Shown here: positions 1-5,006 of the stretch, piece by piece
How positions within the stretch are numbered: the first letter of the stretch is position 1
Layout of the letters: each line of letters starts with the position of its first letter
Assembly (NCBI GenBank): GCA_017552845.1
Contig: JAFZOE010000020.1
Span: 1-5,006, forward strand
DNA from: Clostridia bacterium
GTDB lineage: Bacteria > Bacillota > Clostridia > Oscillospirales > Acutalibacteraceae
Direction of reading: 5' to 3'
DNA: 5,006 nucleotides
Translations under genes and position numbers: made by a program
The notes under the pieces: model-generated
What the model was told of the DNA's origin: nothing
The model's input: only the letters and a program-made list of their open reading frames with translations
Database searches by the model: none

Positions 1-264
1 CCCCTCGATGCCGCAACAATCTGCGCATCCGCGGCAAAGACCGGCTGTGTCGTAACCGCCGAAGAGCACAATATTATCGGCGGCCTCGGCAGCGCTGTTG
101 CAGAAGCAATCTGCGAGAGCGGAACCTGCGTTCCCGTTGTCAGAGTCGGCGTAAATGATGTCTTCGGAAAATCCGGCCCCGCCGTTGAGCTTCTTCACAT
201 CTACGGCCTTGACGCCGCAAACATTGCCGAGAAGACAAAGAAAGCAATCTCTTTAAAGAAATAA
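1..264 (+). CDS. tkt: Transketolase C-terminal subunit, 3' end only
   Basis: Frame 1 is open from the first base and ends at TAA 262-264, giving 87 residues of a gene that starts outside the window. The fragment carries EEHNIIGGLGSAVAEAI (about residues 21-37) and then RVGVNDVFGKSGP, typical of the C-terminal domain of transketolases, particularly the separate C-terminal subunit (about 310 residues) found in many Clostridia. Family knowledge: this thiamine-diphosphate enzyme moves two-carbon units between sugar phosphates in the non-oxidative pentose phosphate pathway in the cytoplasm, and the C-terminal domain contributes to the dimer and active-site architecture. Only the end is visible, so a full-length transketolase or a DXP-synthase-like relative cannot be formally excluded. 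The downstream gene begins 9 bases after the stop, which suggests co-transcription. Confidence 0.88.
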   Translation, partial: PLDAATICASAAKTGCVVTAEEHNIIGGLGSAVAEAICESGTCVPVVRVGVNDVFGKSGPAVELLHIYGLDAANIAEKTKKAISLKK

Positions 265-273
265 GGTTATATA

Positions 274-1350
274 ATGAATAGTGACAGATTATTGAAAAAA
301 TCGCTTTTCGGCGGATTCAAACGCGAGGACGTGCTTGATTATATCGAGAAGCTTCAGAGCGAAAACGTCTCCCTTGCGGATGAACTGCGCGAAAAGAGCG
401 CAGAGTGCGCCGAAGGTGTTTCGGCAGAAGAATTTGAAGCGCTCCAAGCCGAGAATGAAGAACTGAAAGCGGAAATCGAGAGCCTCAGATCGCAGATTCA
501 GGAACTTCAGGAAAAAGCTTCCGCAGATCCGTCGGATTATGATAAGTTCTCGGGCGAGAAGTCGGGCGCGCTGATTCAGGATGCGATGAAATATTCCGAT
601 TCTCTTGTGAACGGTGCCAAGGAAACTGCCGGCAAAGCCCTTGAAACAGCAGGCGCTTCAATCAATTCGGCGGCATCCGATATCCGCTCGGCGGGCGAGA
701 GAGTTACGACCGCTCAGGTCAATCTCAATTATTCGCTCGACGCCATTAAGCAGAGCGTTGATTCATTGATTGAGGAACTCGGCTCGGTATCTGAAAAATC
801 TGTCCCGGAGAATAAGATGTCATTATTTGAGTTTGATCTGAAAGATATAAGAAGCCGTATTCCCGACCTTCGCGCCGGCGATATGGTGAAACTCAGCGGA
901 ATCTGCTACACAGCAAGAGACGCCGCGCATAAAAAACTCTTTTCCCTGCTCGATGAGGGCAGGGATTTGCCCATTGATATAAAAGATGCCTGCATCTATT
1001 TCGCGGGCCCCACACCTGCTCCTGAGAATCTGCCTATCGGCAGCTGCGGACCGACAACCTCGGGCAGGATGGATCCCTATTCGCCGCGCCTGCTCGATCT
1101 GGGGCTTGCCGCGATGATAGGCAAGGGTGAGAGAAGCGAAGAAGTCAGGCAGGCTGTTATCCGCAACAAGGCAGTCTATTTCTGCGCCGTCGGAGGCGCG
1201 GGCGCTCTCTGCGCCAAGCATATCAAGGCTTATGAGGAAATTGCGTTTCCCGAGCTCGGCTGCGAAAGCATAAAAAGACTTGAGCTTGAAGAATTTCCCG
1301 TATTTGTAGGTATCGACTGCCTCGGTAATACTCTTTTTAAGGAAAATTAA
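274..1350 (+). CDS. DivIVA-like coiled coil fused to fumarase beta-subunit domain
   Basis: One open frame of 358 residues joins two unrelated parts. Residues 9-28 (KSLFGGFKREDVLDYIEKLQ) resemble the N-terminal motif of DivIVA/GpsB-like proteins. About residues 25-82 form a Glu/Lys/Leu-rich probable coiled coil, and about 95-170 are Ala/Ser-rich and probably helical. From residue 182 the sequence matches the beta subunit (C-terminal domain) of class I Fe-S fumarases and tartrate dehydratases: TARDAAHK (213-220), GPTTSGRMD (259-267), GKG (283-285), GGAGAL (307-312) and FPVFVGID near the end. Family knowledge: the beta domain works with an alpha domain that holds the 4Fe-4S cluster and interconverts fumarate and malate; no alpha gene is in view. 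The start is ATG 274 with TAAGG (262-266) seven bases upstream. No signal peptide or membrane segment is evident. The frame is certain; whether it is translated as one fusion, or a second product starts at ATG 817, is not. What a DivIVA-like segment would do for a hydro-lyase is unknown. Confidence 0.85.
   Translation: MNSDRLLKKSLFGGFKREDVLDYIEKLQSENVSLADELREKSAECAEGVSAEEFEALQAENEELKAEIESLRSQIQELQEKASADPSDYDKFSGEKSGALIQDAMKYSDSLVNGAKETAGKALETAGASINSAASDIRSAGERVTTAQVNLNYSLDAIKQSVDSLIEELGSVSEKSVPENKMSLFEFDLKDIRSRIPDLRAGDMVKLSGICYTARDAAHKKLFSLLDEGRDLPIDIKDACIYFAGPTPAPENLPIGSCGPTTSGRMDPYSPRLLDLGLAAMIGKGERSEEVRQAVIRNKAVYFCAVGGAGALCAKHIKAYEEIAFPELGCESIKRLELEEFPVFVGIDCLGNTLFKEN
807..819 (+). promoter_or_regulatory. 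Possible internal ribosome binding site and start codon
   Basis: GGAG (807-810) lies six bases before an in-frame ATG (817-819, Met182 of the surrounding gene). Translation from here would give a 177-residue protein starting MSLFEFDLKDIRSRIPDLRA, which fits a free-standing fumarase beta subunit with a normal N-terminus. The signal sits exactly at the domain junction, which makes a remnant or functional start more plausible than chance. No stop codon separates the two parts, so any product from here would be made inside the longer frame. Use of this start is inferred from sequence only. Confidence 0.5.
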
Positions 1351-1353
1351 TCT

Positions 1354-2121
1354 ATGATAATTACTTCGGTTATGCTTATTCCCGCCGTGCTCGCGATTAT
1401 CCCCGCGGCCTTTCTGCTGATTAAAGTATATAAGGCGGATAAACTCGACAAGGAGCCTAAGGGACTGCTTGTTTCCCTTATTTTTCTCGGAATCTTGTCA
1501 ACCTTCGCCGCTCTGATTACCGAGGTTATCGGCGGAAAGATTCTGCTTACATTCTTTTCGGAAGAATCGCTCATATATAAGATTCTGGAATATTTCATTG
1601 TGGTTGCCGTCTCCGAAGAGGGATTCAAGTATCTGCTCCTCAAAAAGCGCACCTGGAAATCTCCCTTTTTCAACTGCTCATTTGACGGCGTCGTTTATGC
1701 CGTGTTTGTCTCGCTCGGCTTCGCTCTCTGGGAAAACATCTCCTATGTCTATCAGTTCGGCCTTACAACCGCGTTAGTCAGAGCCGTAACCGCCGTTCCC
1801 GGCCACGCCTGCTTCGGCGTATTTATGGGAATCTGGTATTCGGCGGCGAAACGCTGGAGCTACAGAGGAGATGAGGGGAAAGCCGCTTCCTGCAGATTCA
1901 AGGCGGTTCTGATTCCCGTTCTGCTTCACGGTGCCTATGATTTTCTCGCCACCTTCGGCGGATATATTAGCACCCTCGTCTGGGCGGTATTTGTTATAGT
2001 CATGTTCATAGTCGCGTTCAGAAAAGTCAAAGAAAACAGCCGCAACGATGAATACATAGATTACAATCATTTTGAAAACTCCATTGACGCTTTCACACGG
2101 CAGTTTATTCAGTATCAATAA
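1354..2121 (+). CDS. PrsW-family intramembrane metalloprotease
   Basis: This 255-residue, highly hydrophobic protein has about seven probable membrane segments (roughly 5-25, 36-57, 74-95, 108-127, 140-162, 182-200 and 204-223). It has the conserved PrsW pattern in order: an early KEP (33-35), SEEGFK with the paired glutamates at 88-89 and Lys92, FDGVVYA followed by GFALWEN (122-128), a conserved His151 in AVPGHACFG, and HGAYDF (192-197). In the family these glutamates and histidines are thought to bind zinc; the Bacillus member cleaves the anti-sigma factor RsiW. No sigma or anti-sigma gene is visible here, so the substrate is unknown. The start is ATG 1354, with AAGGA (1339-1343) ten bases upstream inside the end of the previous gene. 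Only three bases separate the two genes, so they are probably co-transcribed. The polar C-terminal tail (about 225-255) is probably outside the membrane. Membrane boundaries are estimated by eye. Confidence 0.9.
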   Translation: MIITSVMLIPAVLAIIPAAFLLIKVYKADKLDKEPKGLLVSLIFLGILSTFAALITEVIGGKILLTFFSEESLIYKILEYFIVVAVSEEGFKYLLLKKRTWKSPFFNCSFDGVVYAVFVSLGFALWENISYVYQFGLTTALVRAVTAVPGHACFGVFMGIWYSAAKRWSYRGDEGKAASCRFKAVLIPVLLHGAYDFLATFGGYISTLVWAVFVIVMFIVAFRKVKENSRNDEYIDYNHFENSIDAFTRQFIQYQ

Positions 2122-2127
2122 AAGCTC

Positions 2128-2154
2128 AAGCCCTCTCCGTGAAGGAGAGGGCTT
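2128..2154. terminator. Bidirectional hairpin terminator between convergent genes
   Basis: AAGCCCTCTCC (2128-2138) and GGAGAGGGCTT (2144-2154) are perfect inverted repeats forming an 11-bp stem with a 5-base GTGAA loop. The hairpin lies 7 bases past the PrsW-family stop and 36 bases past the SDR stop on the other strand. Read on the - strand, a T-rich tail (TTTTATT) begins four bases after the stem. Read on the + strand, the tail is A/T-rich (ATATTATTAT) without a long T run, so termination is predicted to be better for the SDR gene, though the position serves both. Confidence 0.85.
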
Positions 2155-2190
2155 ATATTATTATGAATTAAACCTTATTTTTATTCCCGA

Positions 2191-2967
2191 TTACATGCAG
2201 GTATATCCGCCGTCAACAGCGATATTCTGGCCGTTGACATAGCTTGAAGCGGGGGAGGCAAGGAAAATGGCCGCGCTGTCGAGCTCGCCTTCATTGCCGT
2301 ATCTTGCAAGAGGAATCATTGTTTTTGCGTAATTCTGGAAGAATTCGGAGTTGAGAGTCTCCTCGGTGAGCGGAGTGTAGAAATAGCCGGGGCAGATTGA
2401 ATTTACATTGATGCCCTTCTCGCCCCATTCCGCCGCGAGAGCTCTTGTGAGATTGACTACGCCGCCCTTTGCCGCGTGATAGCAGGCTGTGGGAGCAATC
2501 TTATTGCCGACAAGGCCATACATTGAAGCTATGTTGATGATTCTGCCGTATTTTGCGGGAATCATCGCTTTTTTAGCGACTGCGCGGGCAACCTTGAAGG
2601 TGCCGAAAAGGTCGATATTCATCTCGTTCTCAAATGTTTCATCGGGCATATCCTCTGCGGGATGGACTCCGCCGGTGCCAGCGTTGTTGATGAGAATGTC
2701 GATTCTGCCGAATTCTTTGAGAGCCGCGTCAACTGCCGCCTCAACGCTTTCGGTATCGGTGATGTCGCAGCGGATGCCGATCGCCTTAACGCCGTATTCC
2801 TTCTCGATTTCCGCGGCAACCTCGTCGATGAGATTCTGTCTGCGTGCCATTGCAACGATGTTGCAGCCCTGGTTCGCGAGAGCCTTAGCCATCTGGACTC
2901 CGAGACCGGTCGAAGCTCCCGTTACAATTGCGACCTGACCCGTAAGGTCAAAATAGTTTTTAGCCAT
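2191..2967 (-). CDS. Classical short-chain dehydrogenase/reductase (SDR)
   Basis: This 258-residue protein is full length for a classical SDR. It has the nucleotide-binding motif TGASTGLG (16-23), NNAG (94-97), and the catalytic Asn117, Ser148, Tyr163 and Lys167 (YHAAK), then INVNSICPGY (186-195) and the C-terminal GQNIAVDGGY. Arginines at 42-43, after the second strand, hint at NADP(H) preference, but this is a weak indicator. The family oxidises or reduces alcohol/ketone groups in the cytoplasm. General resemblance is to gluconate 5-dehydrogenase and 3-oxoacyl-ACP reductase (FabG) types; the substrate cannot be assigned from sequence alone, and no sugar-acid or fatty-acid gene is adjacent. 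The start is set by AAGGAG (2975-2980 on the complementary strand), seven bases before the ATG. It appears monocistronic, with its own promoter at 3009-3037 and the hairpin at 2128-2154 behind it. Confidence 0.92.
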   Translation of the reverse strand: MAKNYFDLTGQVAIVTGASTGLGVQMAKALANQGCNIVAMARRQNLIDEVAAEIEKEYGVKAIGIRCDITDTESVEAAVDAALKEFGRIDILINNAGTGGVHPAEDMPDETFENEMNIDLFGTFKVARAVAKKAMIPAKYGRIINIASMYGLVGNKIAPTACYHAAKGGVVNLTRALAAEWGEKGINVNSICPGYFYTPLTEETLNSEFFQNYAKTMIPLARYGNEGELDSAAIFLASPASSYVNGQNIAVDGGYTCM

Positions 2968-3008
2968 AGTTTTTCTCCTTTTTACACTGTATGATTATTG
3001 CCGCTGAT

Positions 3009-3037
3009 ATTCTATCATTTATGTATTTCGGTGTCAA
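3009..3037 (-). promoter_or_regulatory. Sigma-A-type promoter for the SDR gene
   Basis: Read on the - strand, TTGACA (3037-3032) is followed by a 17-base spacer and TAGAAT (3014-3009). The spacer ends in TGA, giving an extended -10 TG. One mismatch separates this from full consensus. Transcription would start near 3002, leaving a short leader of about 35 bases before the ATG at 2967. Confidence 0.82.
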
Positions 3038-3076
3038 GGAAGGGGAGAGTCTTATTTATTATTTTTATTAAAATAA

Positions 3077-3105
3077 TTGACCTGTTTTTTAATATATGAT
3101 ATAAT
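3077..3105 (+). promoter_or_regulatory. Sigma-A-type promoter for the rpe operon
   Basis: TTGACC (3077-3082), a 17-base spacer and a perfect TATAAT (3100-3105) preceded by TGA (extended -10) form a near-consensus promoter. The A/T-rich stretch from about 3051 to 3076 directly upstream could act as an UP element. Transcription would start near 3112, giving a leader of about 50 bases before the rpe ATG. The strength suggests largely constitutive expression of rpe and, by readthrough, the rnf-like genes. Confidence 0.85.
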
Positions 3106-3120
3106 CAACTAAATATAAGT

Positions 3121-3142
3121 ATGATTGGGTTATTATAATCAT
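3121..3142. repeat. Inverted repeat in the rpe leader, possible operator
   Basis: ATGATT (3121-3126) and AATCAT (3137-3142) are inverted 6-base arms separated by 10 bases, placed between the predicted transcription start and the rpe ribosome binding site. A smaller inverted TGAT-ATA-ATCA (3097-3107) overlaps the -10 box. These could bind a repressor, but such short arms arise easily by chance in A/T-rich DNA. Confidence 0.25.
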
Positions 3143-3150
3143 TTTGAAAC

Positions 3151-3154
3151 GGAG
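3151..3154 (+). promoter_or_regulatory. Ribosome binding site that fixes the rpe start
   Basis: GGAG lies seven bases before ATG 3162. An upstream in-frame TTG at 3144 would add six residues (MKRRTR), but it lies before this site and has no binding site of its own, so ATG 3162 is the better start. Confidence 0.85.
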
Positions 3155-3161
3155 AACTCGT

Positions 3162-3821
3162 ATGATTAAAATTTCACCGTCCGTCCTCGCGAGCGATTTT
3201 TCTAAGCTCGGCGCCGAGGCGGTCAGAATGCAGCAGGGCGGAGCCGACTGGCTTCATCTCGATGTCATGGACGGGCATTTTGTTCCGAATATCAGCTTCG
3301 GTGCGCCCATAATCAAGGCAATAAGACCGCTCGTTGATATGATTTTCGATGTTCATCTCATGATTTCGGAGCCGCTTAAATACATTGATGATTTCGTATC
3401 TGCAGGCGCGGATATAATCACCTTCCATTACGAGAGCGATTCCGATGTCAGTGAAGTCATAGATAAGATTCATTCTTTCGGCAAAAAGGCGGGAATCAGC
3501 CTAAAACCCGGCACCCCAGCGAGCGCAGTATTTCCTTATCTCGATAAAGTGGAAATGGTGCTTGTGATGACTGTCGAGCCCGGCTTCGGCGGTCAGTCAT
3601 TCATGTATGACATGATGGATAAAGTTTCTGGCGTAAGAAATGAAGCCGACAGGCTCGGACTCAGTCTTGATATCCAGGTTGACGGCGGAATAAATAAAGA
3701 AACCGTTGCCGTCGCCGCGAAGGCGGGAGCGAATGTGTTTGTCGCCGGCAGCGCGGTATTCAAAGCGGAAAACGCCGCCGAAATGATAGAAGCTTTAAGA
3801 CAGAACGCAAAGACCGAATAA
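3162..3821 (+). CDS. rpe: Ribulose-phosphate 3-epimerase
   Basis: This 219-residue protein, the usual family length, interconverts ribulose 5-phosphate and xylulose 5-phosphate in the pentose phosphate pathway. It is a cytoplasmic TIM barrel. All family signatures are present in order: ISPSVLASDF at the N-terminus, HLDVMDGHFVPN (32-43) with metal ligands His32 and Asp34, DVHLM (63-67) with His65, LKPGTP (115-119 region), MTVEPGFGGQ (136-145), and the second catalytic aspartate Asp174 in QVDGGI. GSAVF (197-201), near the phosphate-binding end, is also conserved. The start is ATG 3162, chosen because GGAG at 3151-3154 is correctly spaced. Its own strong promoter lies at 3077-3105. There is no terminator after the stop; the next gene follows after 15 bases, so rpe probably leads an operon with the rnf-like genes. 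The xylulose 5-phosphate it makes is a transketolase substrate. Confidence 0.97.
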   Translation: MIKISPSVLASDFSKLGAEAVRMQQGGADWLHLDVMDGHFVPNISFGAPIIKAIRPLVDMIFDVHLMISEPLKYIDDFVSAGADIITFHYESDSDVSEVIDKIHSFGKKAGISLKPGTPASAVFPYLDKVEMVLVMTVEPGFGGQSFMYDMMDKVSGVRNEADRLGLSLDIQVDGGINKETVAVAAKAGANVFVAGSAVFKAENAAEMIEALRQNAKTE

Positions 3822-3823
3822 TC

Positions 3824-3830
3824 CGGAGGT
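3824..3830 (+). promoter_or_regulatory. Strong ribosome binding site supporting a TTG start
   Basis: CGGAGGT is nearly a full anti-16S match and sits six bases before TTG 3837. No ATG lies nearby: the first in-frame ATG is at codon 22, inside the first membrane segment. The TTG is therefore the likely start. Confidence 0.85.
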
Positions 3831-3836
3831 AAACCC

Positions 3837-4799
3837 TTGGCAACCGAAAACAGATCCGCAAACAGAAAATCATTGAGTATTTTCGGCGATTATCTGCTGA
3901 TGCTCATTTTTCCCTGTGTCCTTTCCATCTGGTATTACGGGGTTGATGCAGTGCGCACTCTCGCCGTCTGTATCGTGACGGGATTCGTCTGCGACTTTTT
4001 CGGCAGCATAATCATTTATAAGAAATACTACGCCGCAGATCTGAGCACTCTCTGCTCGAGCGTTATGATTGCGCTTATGATGCCTGCGGAAATATCTATA
4101 TATATCCCCATGATTGCAAGCGCGTTTGCTGTGTTTGTAATCAAGATTCCGTTCGGCGGTGGAATGAAGGTCCCGTTTGTCCCCGCCGCGGCAGGTTTCG
4201 CATTTATGGCGGCCTGCTTCAGGGATGAGATATTCAGCTACACCCCGGGCAGACCTTTTATGACCGGCGTTTCGCTCGGTTCGACGCTTATGCACGGCGG
4301 TTCAATGCGCATGAACGGGGCGAATATCCTTGATATAATTACCGGCAATATCTGCGGCCCCATGGGCACGGGCTGTATCGTTGTATTCCTTGCGTGTATC
4401 ATATTCCTGCTCTTCCGCAGGCGTGAGGCCCTGCTCGCAACCGCCGGCTTCCTCGGCGCATGCATACTCTTTGCCCTTCTGCTTCCGCGCTCAAACGGTA
4501 GCAGGATTTCATCGGTCATTATGGAACTCTCCTCAGGTTCGCTCATGTTTGCCGCGGTGTTCCTTCTTACCGATTATTCAACTCTTCCTTCTTCAAAGAG
4601 GGATAAGCTCGTCTACGGCGTATTCTGCGGCGTTATCTGTATGTCGATGAGAAAACTCGGCGTATTCGAGGAGCCTGTCTGCTTCGCGGTTCTGCTCGCG
4701 AACGCATTCAGCCCTCTGCTTGATATACTCACAAGGCGCGTAATGGCTTTCATTACTCCCCGCATAAATAAGCGCAGGGAGGTGGCCGCAGATGGATGA
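3837..4799 (+). CDS. rnfD: RnfD/NqrB-like membrane subunit (divergent)
   Basis: This 320-residue membrane protein has about ten hydrophobic segments and aligns by eye with RnfD/NqrB over its whole length. It matches at the FGGG-K-PF-PA segment (106-117), an ILDIITGNICGPMG stretch (164-177) corresponding to the family's LLDLFLGNIPGSIGE region, SSGSLMFAAVFLLTD (232-246), and CFAVLLANAFSPLLD near the C-terminus. Family knowledge: RnfD is part of a membrane complex that moves electrons between ferredoxin and NAD with ion transport, and carries FMN bound covalently to Thr of a S/T-G-A-T motif. Here the matching site reads GVSLGSTL (144-151): Thr150 is kept, but there is one extra residue and Ala is replaced by Ser. 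The PFNPA motif is also changed to PFVPA. The start is TTG 3837. The next gene overlaps its end by 8 bases. It is more likely a divergent RnfD than a different transporter; whether it binds FMN is uncertain. Confidence 0.85.
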   Translation: MATENRSANRKSLSIFGDYLLMLIFPCVLSIWYYGVDAVRTLAVCIVTGFVCDFFGSIIIYKKYYAADLSTLCSSVMIALMMPAEISIYIPMIASAFAVFVIKIPFGGGMKVPFVPAAAGFAFMAACFRDEIFSYTPGRPFMTGVSLGSTLMHGGSMRMNGANILDIITGNICGPMGTGCIVVFLACIIFLLFRRREALLATAGFLGACILFALLLPRSNGSRISSVIMELSSGSLMFAAVFLLTDYSTLPSSKRDKLVYGVFCGVICMSMRKLGVFEEPVCFAVLLANAFSPLLDILTRRVMAFITPRINKRREVAADG

Positions 4800-5006
4800 G
4801 AATAAACGCTTTTCGCTCAAAGAAGCGATAACCGAGAACCCGGTGCTGTTTCAGTGCGTCGGCCTGTGCTCGATAATAGCGGGCACATCCACCTTGAAAG
4901 ATTCGCTTTTCATAGCGGTTCTGATTGCCGCCGACCTTATTGTTACCTGCACTCTCGCGAGCCTGCTTTTCAAAAAGATTCCGAGATATGTGAGAATCGC
5001 GCTCTA
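4792..5006 (+). CDS. rnfE: RnfE/RnfA-like membrane subunit, 5' part
   Basis: ATG 4792 opens a frame still open at the window edge (71 full codons). It is preceded by AGGGAGGT (4776-4783), eight bases upstream and inside the end of the RnfD-like gene, whose stop it overlaps by 8 bases, so the two are probably translationally coupled. Residues 15-26 (ENPVLFQCVGLC) and the later KKIPRYVRIAL resemble RnfE/NqrD (NPV...LGLCP, then IP..VRIP). Family knowledge: this pair of subunits (RnfA/RnfE, NqrE/NqrD) forms a membrane core with a 2Fe-2S cluster held by conserved cysteines; Cys26 here occupies the first such position, though CSII replaces the usual CPTL. E rather than A is favoured by the ENPVL N-terminus, but the two paralogues are hard to separate from a fragment. 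Confidence 0.8.
   Translation, partial: MDENKRFSLKEAITENPVLFQCVGLCSIIAGTSTLKDSLFIAVLIAADLIVTCTLASLLFKKIPRYVRIAL

Noticed and set aside
823..1221. Open frame on the - strand opposite the fumarase domain
   Set aside because: It is antisense to a well-conserved enzyme domain, has no recognisable motif, and is a shadow of the coding strand.
2489..2938. Open frames on the + strand opposite the SDR gene
   Set aside because: They run antisense to a clear SDR gene with all family motifs, lack family features of their own, and are explained by the base composition of the opposite strand.
3063..3073. TTTTA-T-TAAAA as a terminator or operator
   Set aside because: A five-base A/T-only repeat would not form a stable hairpin, and it is better explained as A/T-rich sequence upstream of the rpe promoter.
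3134..3139. A second TATAAT in the rpe leader as an extra promoter
   Set aside because: No recognisable -35 lies 16-18 bases upstream, and transcription would begin within a few bases of the ribosome binding site.
3144..3161. Longer rpe form starting at TTG 3144
   Set aside because: The TTG lies upstream of the GGAG that is correctly spaced for ATG 3162, and the added residues MKRRTR are not typical of the family; they are translated Shine-Dalgarno sequence.
4238..4820. Open frames on the other strand and frames of the rnfD-like gene
   Set aside because: They overlap a clear membrane-subunit gene and consist of low-complexity, Arg/Ser-rich or Cys-rich translations without family signatures.

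Overview
The window looks like a chromosomal segment of a gut-type Clostridia bacterium (Bacillota), perhaps an Oscillospiraceae/Ruminococcaceae relative. This is inferred from a transketolase fragment of the two-subunit type, a DivIVA-like N-terminus, a PrsW-family protease, Rnf-family membrane subunits, purine-rich AGGAG-type ribosome binding sites and sigma-A-like promoters. No rRNA, tRNA, CRISPR array, insertion sequence or phage gene was seen. Most of the window is ordinary, tightly packed housekeeping-type sequence.

Left block (1-2121, + strand): the 3' end of a transketolase C-terminal-subunit gene, then after 9 bases a 358-codon gene, then after 3 bases a PrsW-family intramembrane protease. 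The spacing suggests one transcription unit. The middle gene is the oddest object here: residues 1 to about 180 are a DivIVA-like, coiled-coil-rich segment, and residues about 182-358 are a class I fumarase/tartrate dehydratase beta-subunit domain, in one uninterrupted frame. A Met codon with a good Shine-Dalgarno sequence lies exactly at the junction, so the locus may make a fusion protein, a free fumarase-beta protein, or both.

Middle (2122-3161): a perfect 11-bp hairpin separates the left block from a convergent SDR-family oxidoreductase on the - strand. Between the SDR gene and rpe lies a divergent promoter region. Each direction has a near-consensus -35/-10 pair with a 17-base spacer and an extended TG motif.

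Right block (3162-5006, + strand): ribulose-phosphate 3-epimerase (rpe), then 15 bases later an RnfD/NqrB-like membrane protein with a TTG start, overlapping by 8 bases a truncated RnfE/RnfA-like gene. The three appear to be one operon. No rnfC lies upstream and no rnfG (nqrC) homologue lies between the D-like and E-like genes, unlike the usual rnfCDGEAB, rnfABCDGE and nqrABCDEF orders. The D-like protein also departs from the family at its flavinylation motif. Transketolase and Rpe are both non-oxidative pentose phosphate enzymes, but they sit in separate transcription units.
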